Positions 9,166-16,758 of a DNA stretch of 64,000 bases are shown here, piece by piece. A program made the position numbers and the translations under genes. The stretch spans positions 1 through 64,000 of the forward strand of contig NZ_CACOFR010000009.1 in the NCBI RefSeq assembly GCF_902626525.1, read 5' to 3'. The notes beneath the pieces were generated by a model. That model saw nothing but the letters and a program-made list of their open reading frames with translations, had not been told where the DNA came from and did no database searches. Each line of letters starts with the position of its first letter. The stretch's first letter is position 1. The stretch comes from an uncultured Prochlorococcus sp. (GTDB taxonomy: Bacteria > Cyanobacteriota > Cyanobacteriia > PCC-6307 > Cyanobiaceae).

Positions 9166-9509
9166 TTTTCTGATATAGCTATTTTAAAATTTTTCATTTC
9201 TTTACTTTTGTATCCATAATTTGAGGAAATATGTTGTTTACAGCAATCTATAAGAAATTTATCACGATATTTTAAATATCCTTTAAATGCGATTGAGAAT
9301 TTATTAACCCGGCAAAAGTGAGGTCTATTTTCGTAAATTAGGCATTTTTTATTTTCTCTGTCCAAATTTTTACACCAGCCGTCTTTATCTGTCATTGAAT
9401 TAATTAAAGCGATATCTTTTTTATTAAGTTTATCTTCTAGATAACTCCTTTCATTCAAGTTGAATTTACAACAAGCTCCGCAATTTTCTATACATGTCCA
9501 TGATTTCAT
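9162..9509 (-). CDS. YkgJ-family cysteine-cluster protein
   Basis: 115 residues with the N-terminal signature CIENCGACCKFN, then CLIYENRPHFCR and DCCKQH. The spaced cysteines (CxxxCxxCC, C, C, CC) are those of the YkgJ/UPF0153 zinc- or iron-chelating family, whose cellular role is poorly defined. It precedes the split Gdt1 transporter and overlaps it by four bases, so co-expression with a metal-ion transporter is likely. No signal peptide is seen; it should be cytoplasmic. Confidence 0.85.
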   Translation of the reverse strand: MKSWTCIENCGACCKFNLNERSYLEDKLNKKDIALINSMTDKDGWCKNLDRENKKCLIYENRPHFCRVNKFSIAFKGYLKYRDKFLIDCCKQHISSNYGYKSKEMKNFKIAISEK

Positions 9510-9590
9510 AATTTAATTCAATCTTGTAACGTATTAGTACAGTTCTATCTTTTATTTGTAAAAATAGTATCACAAAACATATTTATTATC

Positions 9591-9668
9591 ATGGCAACAC
9601 TTATCCCATTAGCTGTAGTAGCGCTAGCAGGACCAGCAGTTATAGCTCTCGTTTTTTATCGTAGATAA
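9591..9668 (+). CDS. psb30: Photosystem II protein Psb30 (Ycf12)
   Basis: Only 25 codons: MATLIPLAVVALAGPAVIAL followed by VFYRR. It is a single membrane-spanning peptide with the Ala/Gly-Pro kink (ALAGPAVIAL) and basic C-terminal end typical of Psb30/Ycf12, a peripheral PSII core subunit near cytochrome b559. The ATG at 9591 and TAA at 9666-9668 are clear. It stands alone on the plus strand, divergent from the YkgJ gene, and 13 bases ahead of the HAD-hydrolase GTG start. The main alternative is an unrelated one-helix peptide; composition and length favour Psb30. Confidence 0.8.
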   Translation: MATLIPLAVVALAGPAVIALVFYRR

Positions 9669-9681
9669 AAATTTTTCTTAA

Positions 9682-10443
9682 GTGACTTATCTTAAAGGTG
9701 TTTACTGGGATTTAGATGGCACTATTGCAAATACTGAGTTAGAGGCACATTTACCTGCTTTTAATAATGCATTTAAAGACTTAGGTATTAATTGGAATTG
9801 GGATACAAATAAATACATCCAACTTTTAGAAATTAATGGAGGTAAAAATAGGATAGATTACTATTCTAAACAAATAAATTATCCATTAACAGACGATTTA
9901 ATTATTAAAATTCATGAAAAAAAACAGTCACATTATCTGAAAATTATAAAAAAAAATTGTGTAAACTTTAAAACTGGAGTTTTTAGATTAATAAATGAAC
10001 TATATAAAAAAAAAGTAAGACAATTTATTGTAACTTCCAGCTCTAAAAAGCAAGTTAATTTACTAGTTGAATATTTATTTAATGGATTCAATCCTTTTGA
10101 ATTCATTATTTCAAGTGATGATGTTGAATTTAGGAAACCAAATCCATTACCTTTTTTAAAGGCAATTCAATTGAGTAGCATTAAAACATATAATTCAATA
10201 GTTTTCGAAGACTCCAATCCTGGATTAAAATCCTCTTTAGCAGCTAAATTACCTACAATTTTTGTCCCATCCAATATTCCAACGGTTCTAGATAAAAGTA
10301 TCAAATTAGATTGTATATTAGATAGCTTAGGTGATGAAAATAATCCGGCAAATGTCGTTAAAGGACCTAAACTACAAAAAACATATGTCGACTTTAGTTT
10401 CCTAAATAATTATTTGAAGACAATTAGAAATGCAAAAAACTAA
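9682..10443 (+). CDS. cbbY: HAD-superfamily sugar-phosphate phosphatase, CbbY-like
   Basis: 253 residues. Four HAD motifs are visible: DLDGT (residues 10-14, nucleophile and acid Asp), the Ser in FIVTSSSKKQ, the Lys in FRKPNPLPF, and FEDSNPGL with the Mg-binding acidic residues. The helical cap between motifs I and II has the phosphoglycolate/β-phosphoglucomutase layout. Related photosynthetic CbbY enzymes dephosphorylate xylulose-1,5-bisphosphate, a Rubisco inhibitor, so that is a reasonable but unproven role. The start is GTG at 9682. It overlaps the following ycf20 gene by 14 bases. Confidence 0.85.
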   Translation: MTYLKGVYWDLDGTIANTELEAHLPAFNNAFKDLGINWNWDTNKYIQLLEINGGKNRIDYYSKQINYPLTDDLIIKIHEKKQSHYLKIIKKNCVNFKTGVFRLINELYKKKVRQFIVTSSSKKQVNLLVEYLFNGFNPFEFIISSDDVEFRKPNPLPFLKAIQLSSIKTYNSIVFEDSNPGLKSSLAAKLPTIFVPSNIPTVLDKSIKLDCILDSLGDENNPANVVKGPKLQKTYVDFSFLNNYLKTIRNAKN

Positions 10444-10756
10444 TTTTTCAAGAATTTCCTATCAATTAAATAATTTATTATTTGGTTTTCTTAAAGATAC
10501 TTGGAAGTCAAAATCAATTGCTCTAATTTCTGTCTTGACAGGTTATTTTTTATTTGCAAATTTTCTAACAAAGTTTATATCTGAAGGTAAAAATGAATTA
10601 ATTATGGTTCCAATTATTATTGTTTTTATTGAAATTATTATAAGAATTAAACCTTCTTCAAAATCAAAATTTTATGATTTATGGACCATTTTTGATAAGT
10701 TACGAATTGGTGCAATTTATGCCATCATTCTTGAGGCATTTAAATTAGGATCTTAA
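10430..10756 (+). CDS. ycf20: Ycf20-like DUF565 membrane protein
   Basis: 108 residues: an amphipathic N-terminus (NFSRISYQLNNLLFGFLKDT), a membrane segment about residues 29-49, and a second hydrophobic stretch (ELIMVPIIIVFIEIIIRI) about 56-73, then DLWTIFDKLRIGAIYAIILE. This is the pattern of DUF565/Ycf20, conserved from cyanobacteria to plastids; a plant homologue affects non-photochemical quenching, but the biochemical function is not known. It starts inside the end of the HAD gene and ends two bases before the convergent rpmF stop. Confidence 0.8.
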   Translation: MQKTNFSRISYQLNNLLFGFLKDTWKSKSIALISVLTGYFLFANFLTKFISEGKNELIMVPIIIVFIEIIIRIKPSSKSKFYDLWTIFDKLRIGAIYAIILEAFKLGS

Positions 10757-10758
10757 AA

Positions 10759-10932
10759 CTATTCTTCTTCTTCTTCTTCATCTATAGGGTAAACAAATCC
10801 TTGAGCTTTCCCAGTTAAAACTGATTTACCTAAAGATATAGCTTTTTGAGCTGCTATTGCTGCTTTTCCTTTCCAAACCGCATGACGTTGGTTTCTTTTG
10901 CTTTTTGATTTTTTCTTCTTAGGTACAGCCAT
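10759..10932 (-). CDS. rpmF: 50S ribosomal protein L32
   Basis: 57 codons, starting [20 protein letters not shown], typical for cyanobacterial/plastid L32 with a basic N-terminal tail that threads into the large subunit. The C-terminus ends in five glutamates. The start is ATG (10930-10932) and the stop is TAG (10759-10761). It is convergent with ycf20 and leaves only two bases between stops, so there is no room for a conventional terminator there. Its upstream region faces the FtsH-like gene divergently. Confidence 0.95.
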   Translation of the reverse strand: MAVPKKKKSKSKRNQRHAVWKGKAAIAAQKAISLGKSVLTGKAQGFVYPIDEEEEEE

Positions 10933-11064
10933 TCTGTTTCTTTATTTCCATATAATAATATAACCTTTAAGTGGTTATCTCCAAAATTATTGATTATATT
11001 TTATTTATATACTTCAATTTTCTAAATAAGCTTATATGCTTTATTAATCACTTATATAAATTTA

Positions 11065-12822
11065 GTGTTCTTTAAATCAAAATTCTCATATTCAAATTCT
11101 AAATCAAGTTATTCGGACCTTCTAAAAGATATAGAGTCGGGAAATATAGAATCCATATTTTTCTATCCTAGACTGAGAGAAATTGATGTTTTGTATAAAA
11201 ATGGCGACAAATTTAAAATACCTATACTTTATAATGATCAGCTAATCCTTGAAAAGGCTACTGAAAATAAATTAAATCTTACGATTAACAATAGTAGAAA
11301 AGAATCATCAGCAGCTAATTCATTTGCCTCAATTAGCCTTTTTCTGATTTTTATATTCGCTATAGTTTTAATCTTGAGGAGTACTTCTAAATTAGCATCT
11401 AGAGCTTTTGGTTTTAGCAAAAATAAAGCTAAATTTGTAACTATTGATGATGTGGATACGAGATTTGATGATGTAGCTGGTGTCCCTGAAGCTGCTCAAG
11501 AATTAAAAGAAATAATAACCTTTTTAAAAGAACCAAAAAAGTTTGAAATTCTTGGAGCAAAAGTTCCTAAAGGAGTTATTTTAATTGGCCCACCTGGAAC
11601 TGGTAAGACATTATTAGCCAAAGCTATTGCTGGTGAATCTGGAGTCCCTTTTATTTCGATAGCAGCATCAGAGTTTGTTGAACTTTTTGTAGGTGTTGGC
11701 GCAAGTAGAGTTCGAGATTTATTTGCGAAGGCAAAAGAAAAATCTCCCTGTATAATTTTTATTGATGAAATTGACTCTATTGGTAGACAGAGAGGTTCTG
11801 GAATTGGAGGTGGTAATGATGAAAGAGAGCAAACTCTTAATCAGCTACTAACAGAATTAGATGGTTTTGCCGATAATTCAGGTATTATTGTTTTAGCAGC
11901 TACAAATAGACCAGATATACTTGATACAGCATTATTAAGACCAGGTCGATTTGATAGAAAAATTGAAGTAATGCTTCCAGATATAGATGGAAGAAAAAAA
12001 ATTCTTTCAGTTCATTCTCTTTCAAAACCTCTTTCAAGCAAAGTTGACCTAGGATATTGGGCTTCAAGAACAGTTGGTTTCTCAGGAGCAGATCTTGCAA
12101 ATTTGATGAACGAGAGTGCAATTCACTGTGCTAGAGATAAATCCAAACTCATTAGTGATTTACATATAGAAAATGCTCTAGATAAAATTACTATTGGGCT
12201 AAGAACATCATTAATAATTTCTTCTAATATGAAGAATATTATTGCTTATAACGAAGCAGGTCGAGCGATTGTTTCAGCAGTGAGAAATGGAATTGAATCA
12301 GTAGATAAAATTACAATTTTACCTAGATCTAGATCTTTAGGAGGATATACAAAAATTTCCCCTGATGAAGAAGTAATTTCTAGTGGCTTGATTTCAAAAA
12401 AATTATTATTTTCAAAAATTGAAATTGCTCTTGCAGGAAGAGCTGCCGAAACTATAGTTTTTGGAGAAAGCGAAATCACACAATGTTCCATAAACAATAT
12501 TTCTTATGCGACTAATATAGTTCGCGAAATGGTTACTAAATATGGATTTTCAATTATTGGTCCAATTTCTATGGACTTTGAAAATAGTGATATGTTATTA
12601 GGAGATGGATTATTTAGAAAGAAATCTACCATAGCTGAAAATACAAGTTCTAAGATTGATAATGAAATCATAAAAATTTCTAAAATTTCATTAAATAATT
12701 CAATAGAAATTTTAAAAAAAAATAGAGTTTTACTAGATAAATTAGTTGATATACTTTTAAACGTAGAAACCATAGATAAAAAATTATTTGAATCAACATC
12801 CTCTAAATTGTTGAAAGTTTGA
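11065..12822 (+). CDS. FtsH-like AAA protein lacking the protease zinc site
   Basis: 585 residues of FtsH architecture: extracytosolic-type N-domain, membrane segment (about 86-105), AAA ATPase with Walker A GPPGTGKT (175-182), Walker B IIFIDEID (230-237) and the SRH region RPGRFDR (292-298), then the M41 region. FtsH needs HEAGH plus a downstream Asp to bind zinc. Here the site reads NEAGR (396-400) and the third ligand (GAsnD of active FtsH) is Asn478, so all three ligands are changed while the catalytic Glu is kept. I infer an ATPase-competent, peptidase-dead unfoldase, analogous to plastid FtsHi proteins. The start is GTG at 11065; no other usual start exists back to the in-frame stop at 11023, so the first membrane helix common in FtsH is missing or minimal. 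Confidence 0.9.
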   Translation: MFFKSKFSYSNSKSSYSDLLKDIESGNIESIFFYPRLREIDVLYKNGDKFKIPILYNDQLILEKATENKLNLTINNSRKESSAANSFASISLFLIFIFAIVLILRSTSKLASRAFGFSKNKAKFVTIDDVDTRFDDVAGVPEAAQELKEIITFLKEPKKFEILGAKVPKGVILIGPPGTGKTLLAKAIAGESGVPFISIAASEFVELFVGVGASRVRDLFAKAKEKSPCIIFIDEIDSIGRQRGSGIGGGNDEREQTLNQLLTELDGFADNSGIIVLAATNRPDILDTALLRPGRFDRKIEVMLPDIDGRKKILSVHSLSKPLSSKVDLGYWASRTVGFSGADLANLMNESAIHCARDKSKLISDLHIENALDKITIGLRTSLIISSNMKNIIAYNEAGRAIVSAVRNGIESVDKITILPRSRSLGGYTKISPDEEVISSGLISKKLLFSKIEIALAGRAAETIVFGESEITQCSINNISYATNIVREMVTKYGFSIIGPISMDFENSDMLLGDGLFRKKSTIAENTSSKIDNEIIKISKISLNNSIEILKKNRVLLDKLVDILLNVETIDKKLFESTSSKLLKV

Positions 12823-12862
12823 TTTATTTGTTTTAAATTAAATTAATAATTAAATATTATTC

Positions 12863-13615
12863 TTGATTATTAAGAACAACTCAACAAGTTTTATAATTAT
12901 AATTTCAATTGTACTCATAATTCCATTTGTTCAGAAACAATGGTTTAATTTGTATTTATTTAATAATAATGATATTTCCTTTCATTCAATTCTTTACTAT
13001 TTAAGCGGCCTTATAACCCCTTTTCTGATATGTTTAAATTCATTAAATAACTTCACTTACTATAAATTTTCTAATAATAAAATTAATAGTAAAATTATAA
13101 TTAAAGGAAAAACTTTATTATTATACGTATCAATAAATTTGATACTTCTCTCTTACTTAATAGTTAATTATTTTTATATTAATTTTGATTTTATAACTAA
13201 TTTATTTTGGGATGGTATTAAATTCCAACAGCCTGACAATTATCAGTTAGGTTATTTCAACTTTTTTATTGCTATTTTATTAATTTTTAATGTGTCCAGA
13301 ATCCTTTTAAAGAAATTTATATTGATAAATTTCTCTTTGATTTCTTTTTATATTTGGTATTTACAAATTAAGAATATTAATGTTGATGATCAGTTCCATA
13401 TCTCTAAATATCATTTAACAGATAATATTAATCTAATAAATGTTTTAATTCTATTTACTATAGAAATAGCTTATTTTACTTGGTCTTTTCTATCATATAA
13501 GAATAACTTGAGCAATTGGATGATTCAAATTCCTCAAAAAGTGGATATAAACAATATTTTTAAAATTTTTATTTTCTATTTTTTTATATATATTTACTAC
13601 TCAATACCTTCTTAA
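12863..13615 (+). CDS. Uncharacterised polytopic membrane protein
   Basis: 250 residues with about six hydrophobic segments (roughly 8-26, 42-60, 86-107, 131-148, 153-170, 190-210, and a C-terminal one ending FYFFIYIYYS). No motif that I recognise. It begins with TTG at 12863, 40 bases after the FtsH-like gene and on the same strand, so it is probably co-transcribed. It is very rich in Ile, Phe, Asn and Tyr, as expected for a membrane protein in an AT-rich genome. It could be a partner or substrate of the FtsH-like protein, but that rests on adjacency only. Confidence 0.7.
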   Translation: MIIKNNSTSFIIIISIVLIIPFVQKQWFNLYLFNNNDISFHSILYYLSGLITPFLICLNSLNNFTYYKFSNNKINSKIIIKGKTLLLYVSINLILLSYLIVNYFYINFDFITNLFWDGIKFQQPDNYQLGYFNFFIAILLIFNVSRILLKKFILINFSLISFYIWYLQIKNINVDDQFHISKYHLTDNINLINVLILFTIEIAYFTWSFLSYKNNLSNWMIQIPQKVDINNIFKIFIFYFFIYIYYSIPS

Positions 13616-13628
13616 AATTGTTAAGTTT

Positions 13629-14213
13629 CTAAAGAGCAGAGAAGTATTCTTTACTGCCTTTTGGATCTTCTAACATTGTTTTCTCGCCAGGTATCCAGTT
13701 TGCAGGGCATACTTCATCTGGGTTAGCAGCAACGTATTGGTAACCTTGAAGGATTCTTAATGTTTCGTCAACATTTCTGCCTACAGGAGCTTTATTAACA
13801 GTTGTATGCATAATTATACCTTGTGGATTTATAAGAAATAAACCTCTATCCGCTTCTCCATCATCATTAAGAACATTGTAAGCTTGGCAAATTTCTCTTT
13901 TTAAATCAGAAACTAATGGATAATTAATATCACCTATTCCTCCTTCATTTCGCGGAGTTTGTATCCACGCTAAATGACAATGTTTGCTATCGACTGATAC
14001 TCCAAGTATTTCAGTATTGAGTGATGAAAAATCTTTGTATCTATCACTAAAAGCAGTGATTTCGGTTGGGCAGACAAATGTAAAATCTAATGGGTAAAAG
14101 AATAAAACAACCCACTTTCCTCTTAGATCTGAAAGTGTGATCTCTTTAAACTCTTGATCATATACGGATGTAGCACTAAAATTTGGTGCTTCTTGTCCAA
14201 CTCTTAAACTCAT
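13629..14213 (-). CDS. Typical 2-Cys peroxiredoxin
   Basis: 194 residues, thioredoxin-dependent peroxidase of the AhpC/TSA class acting in the cytosol. Seen: the peroxidatic site FTFVCPTE (about 47-54), the resolving cysteine in DEVCPANW (about 166-173), and the two features linked to overoxidation sensitivity, GGIG (about 93-96) and a C-terminal YF (SKEYFSAL). It is close to plastid 2-Cys Prx, with reduction expected from thioredoxin or NTRC. It is a single gene, convergent with the membrane protein at 12863-13615, and has its own leader of about 300 bases upstream. Confidence 0.95.
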   Translation of the reverse strand: MSLRVGQEAPNFSATSVYDQEFKEITLSDLRGKWVVLFFYPLDFTFVCPTEITAFSDRYKDFSSLNTEILGVSVDSKHCHLAWIQTPRNEGGIGDINYPLVSDLKREICQAYNVLNDDGEADRGLFLINPQGIIMHTTVNKAPVGRNVDETLRILQGYQYVAANPDEVCPANWIPGEKTMLEDPKGSKEYFSAL

Positions 14214-14519
14214 AGAAAAATTTGTCCTTATTTGAATTATTTATGGTCAAAATGACCGTGTTTAACATTATAATTTTAATTACAATAAATTAGCAAGTTT
14301 TTTTCTAATTCAATGAAATGGCATTATTCCTTCACTAGAAAGTTTACAATTTTGAATCATAATAAACTTTTAAAAAATCTAAAAAAGGAATTAATTAAAT
14401 ATCCTATTAATAGACTTGAAAATAAAGATTTAAAATAACCAAATTTTTCTTTTCTTGAGTTTTTTCTTCAAATTGTTTAGATTTAATAAAAAAATTTATT
14501 ATTGTCAATATTTTTAAAT
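14214..14519. other. Intergenic leader region upstream of the peroxiredoxin
   Basis: About 300 bases of AT-rich DNA between the divergent peroxiredoxin gene and the next plus-strand small gene. It must hold the promoter of the peroxiredoxin, but I cannot fix -10/-35 elements with confidence in such AT-rich sequence. It also contains one possible 41-codon ORF (listed separately). No strong hairpin or long repeat is seen. Confidence 0.5.
14313..14438 (+). CDS. Possible 41-codon basic peptide
   Basis: ATG to TAA, 41 residues, Lys-rich (MKWHYSFTRKFTILNHNKLL then KNLKKELIKYPINRLENKDL K). It has no family that I recognise and no clear ribosome-binding site. In AT-rich DNA an ORF of this length can occur by chance; the presence of Trp and His early and its place in a row of small genes are only weak support. 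Confidence 0.3.
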   Translation: MKWHYSFTRKFTILNHNKLLKNLKKELIKYPINRLENKDLK

Positions 14520-14678
14520 ATGTCTAATTACTTTGAGAGACTAAAGAAGAAAATTAAATTAAAAAAGTTTGATTCTAAACAACCATATGGTGCTTGGGTT
14601 TTCGTTTTATTGTTAAATATGATTGGTTTTGCAGGTTACTTCTTTCTAAAAATAAATAATATTCAATTGGGTAATTAA
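14520..14678 (+). CDS. Small single-helix membrane protein
   Basis: 52 residues. A basic N-terminal half (ERLKKKIKLKKFDSKQPYG) is followed by one membrane helix (AWVFVLLLNMIGFAGYFFL), then a short polar tail. The positive residues before the helix predict a cytoplasmic N-terminus. I do not recognise the family; many photosynthetic picocyanobacteria carry lineage-specific one-helix peptides. It is convergent with the next minus-strand gene, with stops four bases apart. Confidence 0.55.
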   Translation: MSNYFERLKKKIKLKKFDSKQPYGAWVFVLLLNMIGFAGYFFLKINNIQLGN

Positions 14679-14682
14679 AAAT

Positions 14683-14904
14683 TTATCTTATTTCTTTTTT
14701 AATTGAACGACAAAAATTTTTTAGTCTTTCATCGCTTGTTAAGTCGGGTAGAGTCCATACTGATTCTGTATCTGGCATACGATCATTGCTCCATTCTTTA
14801 AATTCCTCGTTTATTGACGCTTTGTTCAATTTTGATAACAAGTTTTTTCGTTTTTTTATATATCTTTTAATTACTTTTAAATTTGTTTTTATATATTCTC
14901 TCAT
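14683..14904 (-). CDS. Small hypothetical protein
   Basis: 73 residues. The N-terminal 35 residues are strongly basic and helical (IKTNLKVIKRYIKKRKNLL), while the C-terminal half has a more ordinary composition with two Trp, WSNDRMPDTESVWTLPDLTS, which suggests real coding sequence. No signal peptide or membrane helix, and no family that I recognise. A nucleic-acid or membrane-surface role is possible but not shown. Confidence 0.5.
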   Translation of the reverse strand: MREYIKTNLKVIKRYIKKRKNLLSKLNKASINEEFKEWSNDRMPDTESVWTLPDLTSDERLKNFCRSIKKEIR

Positions 14905-14967
14905 AATAAATACTATCTATATTAATAATCTATCATCTTTTCTGCTCTCCTTTTTGGGATGCATTAA

Positions 14968-15138
14968 TTAGACGTTTTGTACTGCTTGAAAAAGTCCAAA
15001 TGAATAACCTCCTATAAGTATCCAGCCAAGTACGCTAGAAATTATTGTAGATCTTCTGTTGTGTCTTCTTATTGCTGATTCAATCATCTCATTTACTTCT
15101 TCTCTATTGAGATATTCTTGATCTGAATTTTTTTTCAT
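14968..15138 (-). CDS. Small membrane protein with C-terminal helix
   Basis: 56 residues: a polar N-terminus (MKKNSDQEYLNREEVNEMIE, then SAIRRHNRRS) and one C-terminal membrane helix (TIISSVLGWILIGGYSFGLF). The start ATG is at 15136-15138 and the stop TAA at 14968-14970. The clear segregation of charged head and hydrophobic tail supports coding. I do not recognise the family; the layout resembles small thylakoid-associated tail-anchored peptides. Confidence 0.6.
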   Translation of the reverse strand: MKKNSDQEYLNREEVNEMIESAIRRHNRRSTIISSVLGWILIGGYSFGLFQAVQNV

Positions 15139-15345
15139 TGTTTTTTTTTTTTTTTTTCTTACCTACCATAAACGAATTTAAATTAAAGTGAGTTTCAGCT
15201 TTAATTTCTTAGGAAGAAATTATAAAATTTGATGAACATAAAATTTTTTTGAAGTAGTTAGTAAATATAAAGAATCTGGAGTTAATTTCTTAAAACTTAG
15301 ATAATATAAGTTTAAAAATAATAAAATTTTTTCATACAAACTTAA

Positions 15346-15513
15346 ATGAACATTAATGACAAATCTGTTATAGAGATGCTTAATAAAATTATTGTTATTG
15401 ATAGGCTAGATAAAAGACAAATACTCCAAATGATAAATTTAATTTCTGTATCAAATAATATCAATGAATTAAAGGATAATTTGAATTGGGAAGATTCAAA
15501 TTCATTGCATTAA
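15346..15513 (+). CDS. Small hypothetical protein
   Basis: 55 residues, ATG at 15346 to TAA at 15511-15513. It reads as a mixed helix-forming peptide (MNINDKSVIEMLNKIIVIDR then LDKRQILQMINLISVSNNIN) with an acidic end. No transmembrane segment, signal or known motif. The regular spacing of Ile/Leu suggests an amphipathic helix pair. Confidence 0.5.
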   Translation: MNINDKSVIEMLNKIIVIDRLDKRQILQMINLISVSNNINELKDNLNWEDSNSLH

Positions 15514-15645
15514 ATTACCAATAAGATGTTTAATTATATGTTATTTAAATATCCAAATTTAGTATTTAAATAAATATTTAATTATAGAAATGAAGATACT
15601 AAATTGTAATTTTTAAAAATTTATTTAATACATTTTACGTATGAA

Positions 15646-15822
15646 TTAGTTAAATATTTTTTGGTGCAAAAATTTTTTGTAGGATATTATTTCTTGATTA
15701 CTTATATTAAGCGTAGATTTATTTTCTTTGTTATTTGCTTTAACTATCACTATAGTAGTGAATATTATTAAAAGTATTATTAATAAATCACCAACTGTTA
15801 TTCCTCTATCTTTGATATTCAT
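15646..15822 (-). CDS. Small membrane protein, picocyanobacterial type
   Basis: 58 residues: MNIKDRGITVGDLL leads into one membrane helix (about 14-33, LIILLIIFTTIVIV), then a polar tail. The opening RGITVGDLL is, as I recall, shared by a set of short hypothetical proteins in Prochlorococcus and marine Synechococcus, so I rate it as real despite its length. Function unknown. The start ATG is at 15820-15822 and the stop TAA at 15646-15648. Confidence 0.65.
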   Translation of the reverse strand: MNIKDRGITVGDLLIILLIIFTTIVIVKANNKENKSTLNISNQEIISYKKFLHQKIFN

Positions 15823-15983
15823 GTTAAGTTTAAATATTATTTAATATAACTGTTTTTATTTAATAAATTTAAAATTTTTACAAATTTATTAACTAATAAA
15901 TATGAAGGAAATATAAAAAAAATATAAAAATTAAAAGACATAACTTTGATAAATCATATAAATATATATGAGGTAATTAGTAT

Positions 15984-16178
15984 ATGGATTTCCAAAAAAA
16001 AATTATTAGTTATAGAACACCTAATTTTTATTCTAGTGAAATGATGCTTACTAGAAAATCGCTTAATGAAAATCAACTTAAATATACTTATCAAAAGCAG
16101 TTGATTTTAGATTTAGATTCTAAGCATAAGGAATGGTCAAGAAATTTGTCGGAAGCTAATTATAAATGCTTTTATTAA
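15984..16178 (+). CDS. Small hypothetical protein
   Basis: 64 residues, polar and moderately basic with a high Tyr content (YRTPNFYSSEMMLTRKSL, LKYTYQKQLILDLDS) and Trp late in the chain. No signal, membrane helix or known motif. Its last 23 bases overlap the convergent small gene 16156-16314, so at least one of the two ends may be mis-assigned. Confidence 0.5.
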   Translation: MDFQKKIISYRTPNFYSSEMMLTRKSLNENQLKYTYQKQLILDLDSKHKEWSRNLSEANYKCFY

Positions 16179-16314
16179 TTATATTTAAAAGTTTGTTTCG
16201 TTTATTAGTTTTTTTTTCTTCCCAAATAAGTGTCGCTTCATCATTAATAATTGGCTTAGCTTCATAAGCTAAATACCATAGAATAAATCCTGCAGGTAAT
16301 ATTAGAATATGCAT
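16156..16314 (-). CDS. Small membrane-anchored protein
   Basis: 52 residues. The N-terminal half is one hydrophobic helix (MHILILPAGFILWYLAYEAK) followed by PIINDEATLIWEEKK and a basic tail. The helix with Trp/Tyr at its boundary and a charged soluble end supports coding. The start ATG is at 16312-16314, just upstream of the operator-like element of the divergent RHH-like gene, so the two may share a control region. Function unknown. Confidence 0.6.
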   Translation of the reverse strand: MHILILPAGFILWYLAYEAKPIINDEATLIWEEKKTNKRNKLLNIINKSIYN

Positions 16315-16348
16315 AAAATTTAAGTTGACTTATATCAAATATAGTGCA

Positions 16349-16369
16349 ACACTTATAATATGCAAGTGT
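16349..16369 (+). promoter_or_regulatory. Operator-like palindrome over a TATAAT box
   Basis: Perfect 6-bp inverted repeat ACACTT-N9-AAGTGT (16349-16354 and 16364-16369) placed 21-41 bases upstream of the ATG of the RHH-like gene. The spacer side of the left arm contains TATAAT (16354-16359), an ideal -10 hexamer, so a protein bound here would block transcription initiation. A TTGACT lies at 16325-16330, but the 23-base spacing is too long for a standard -35. Autoregulation by the downstream protein is inferred. Confidence 0.55.
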
Positions 16370-16389
16370 GACACTCAAATTAAATTATT

Positions 16390-16755
16390 ATGCCCTCTCA
16401 AAGAAAAAGAATTGGGTTTTTGCCGAGTGAAGAAGTTCATGAAATTATTGATAAATTATGTAAAGCCAATCAATTTAGTCAGTCCAAAGTTACAGGTTTA
16501 TTAGTTGAGGAAGCACTAAGGTTTAGAGGAGTACTAAATAACGCTCCTTCGTTTAAAACAAGTAATAGTGAATTTTTGTCAAATGATTATTTAGAGAAGA
16601 AGAGTTTATCAGAAAAAAATAAATCATTAAATAAAATAGATATTTATAAATTAAATAAAGAGTCAATAACTCATGACATACAGATGATGCATGAATTTAT
16701 TAAGTTTAAGTATTTTAAAAAAATAATGAAGGAAAATGAAATCACTCTTGAATAA
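16390..16755 (+). CDS. Ribbon-helix-helix-like small regulator candidate
   Basis: 121 residues. The N-terminal 45 residues resemble a CopG/Arc-type ribbon-helix-helix: a basic β-strand (QRKRIGFLPSEEVHEII) followed by two helices (DKLCKANQFSQSKVTGLLV, EEALRFRG) in the IGFLP-SEEV-hEIID pattern. The rest is polar and Asn/Lys/Ser-rich with a terminal helix (MMHEFIKFKYFKKIMKENEI). No toxin gene is next to it, so a toxin-antitoxin call is not supported. Operator-like repeats lie on both sides, which fits a DNA-binding protein controlling its own gene. The RHH assignment is by pattern only. Confidence 0.6.
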   Translation: MPSQRKRIGFLPSEEVHEIIDKLCKANQFSQSKVTGLLVEEALRFRGVLNNAPSFKTSNSEFLSNDYLEKKSLSEKNKSLNKIDIYKLNKESITHDIQMMHEFIKFKYFKKIMKENEITLE

Positions 16756-16758
16756 GAG

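Noticed and set aside
16390-16755. Toxin-antitoxin module
   Set aside because: An RHH-like protein is present but no neighbouring toxin-like gene (RelE, PIN, MazF type) was recognised.
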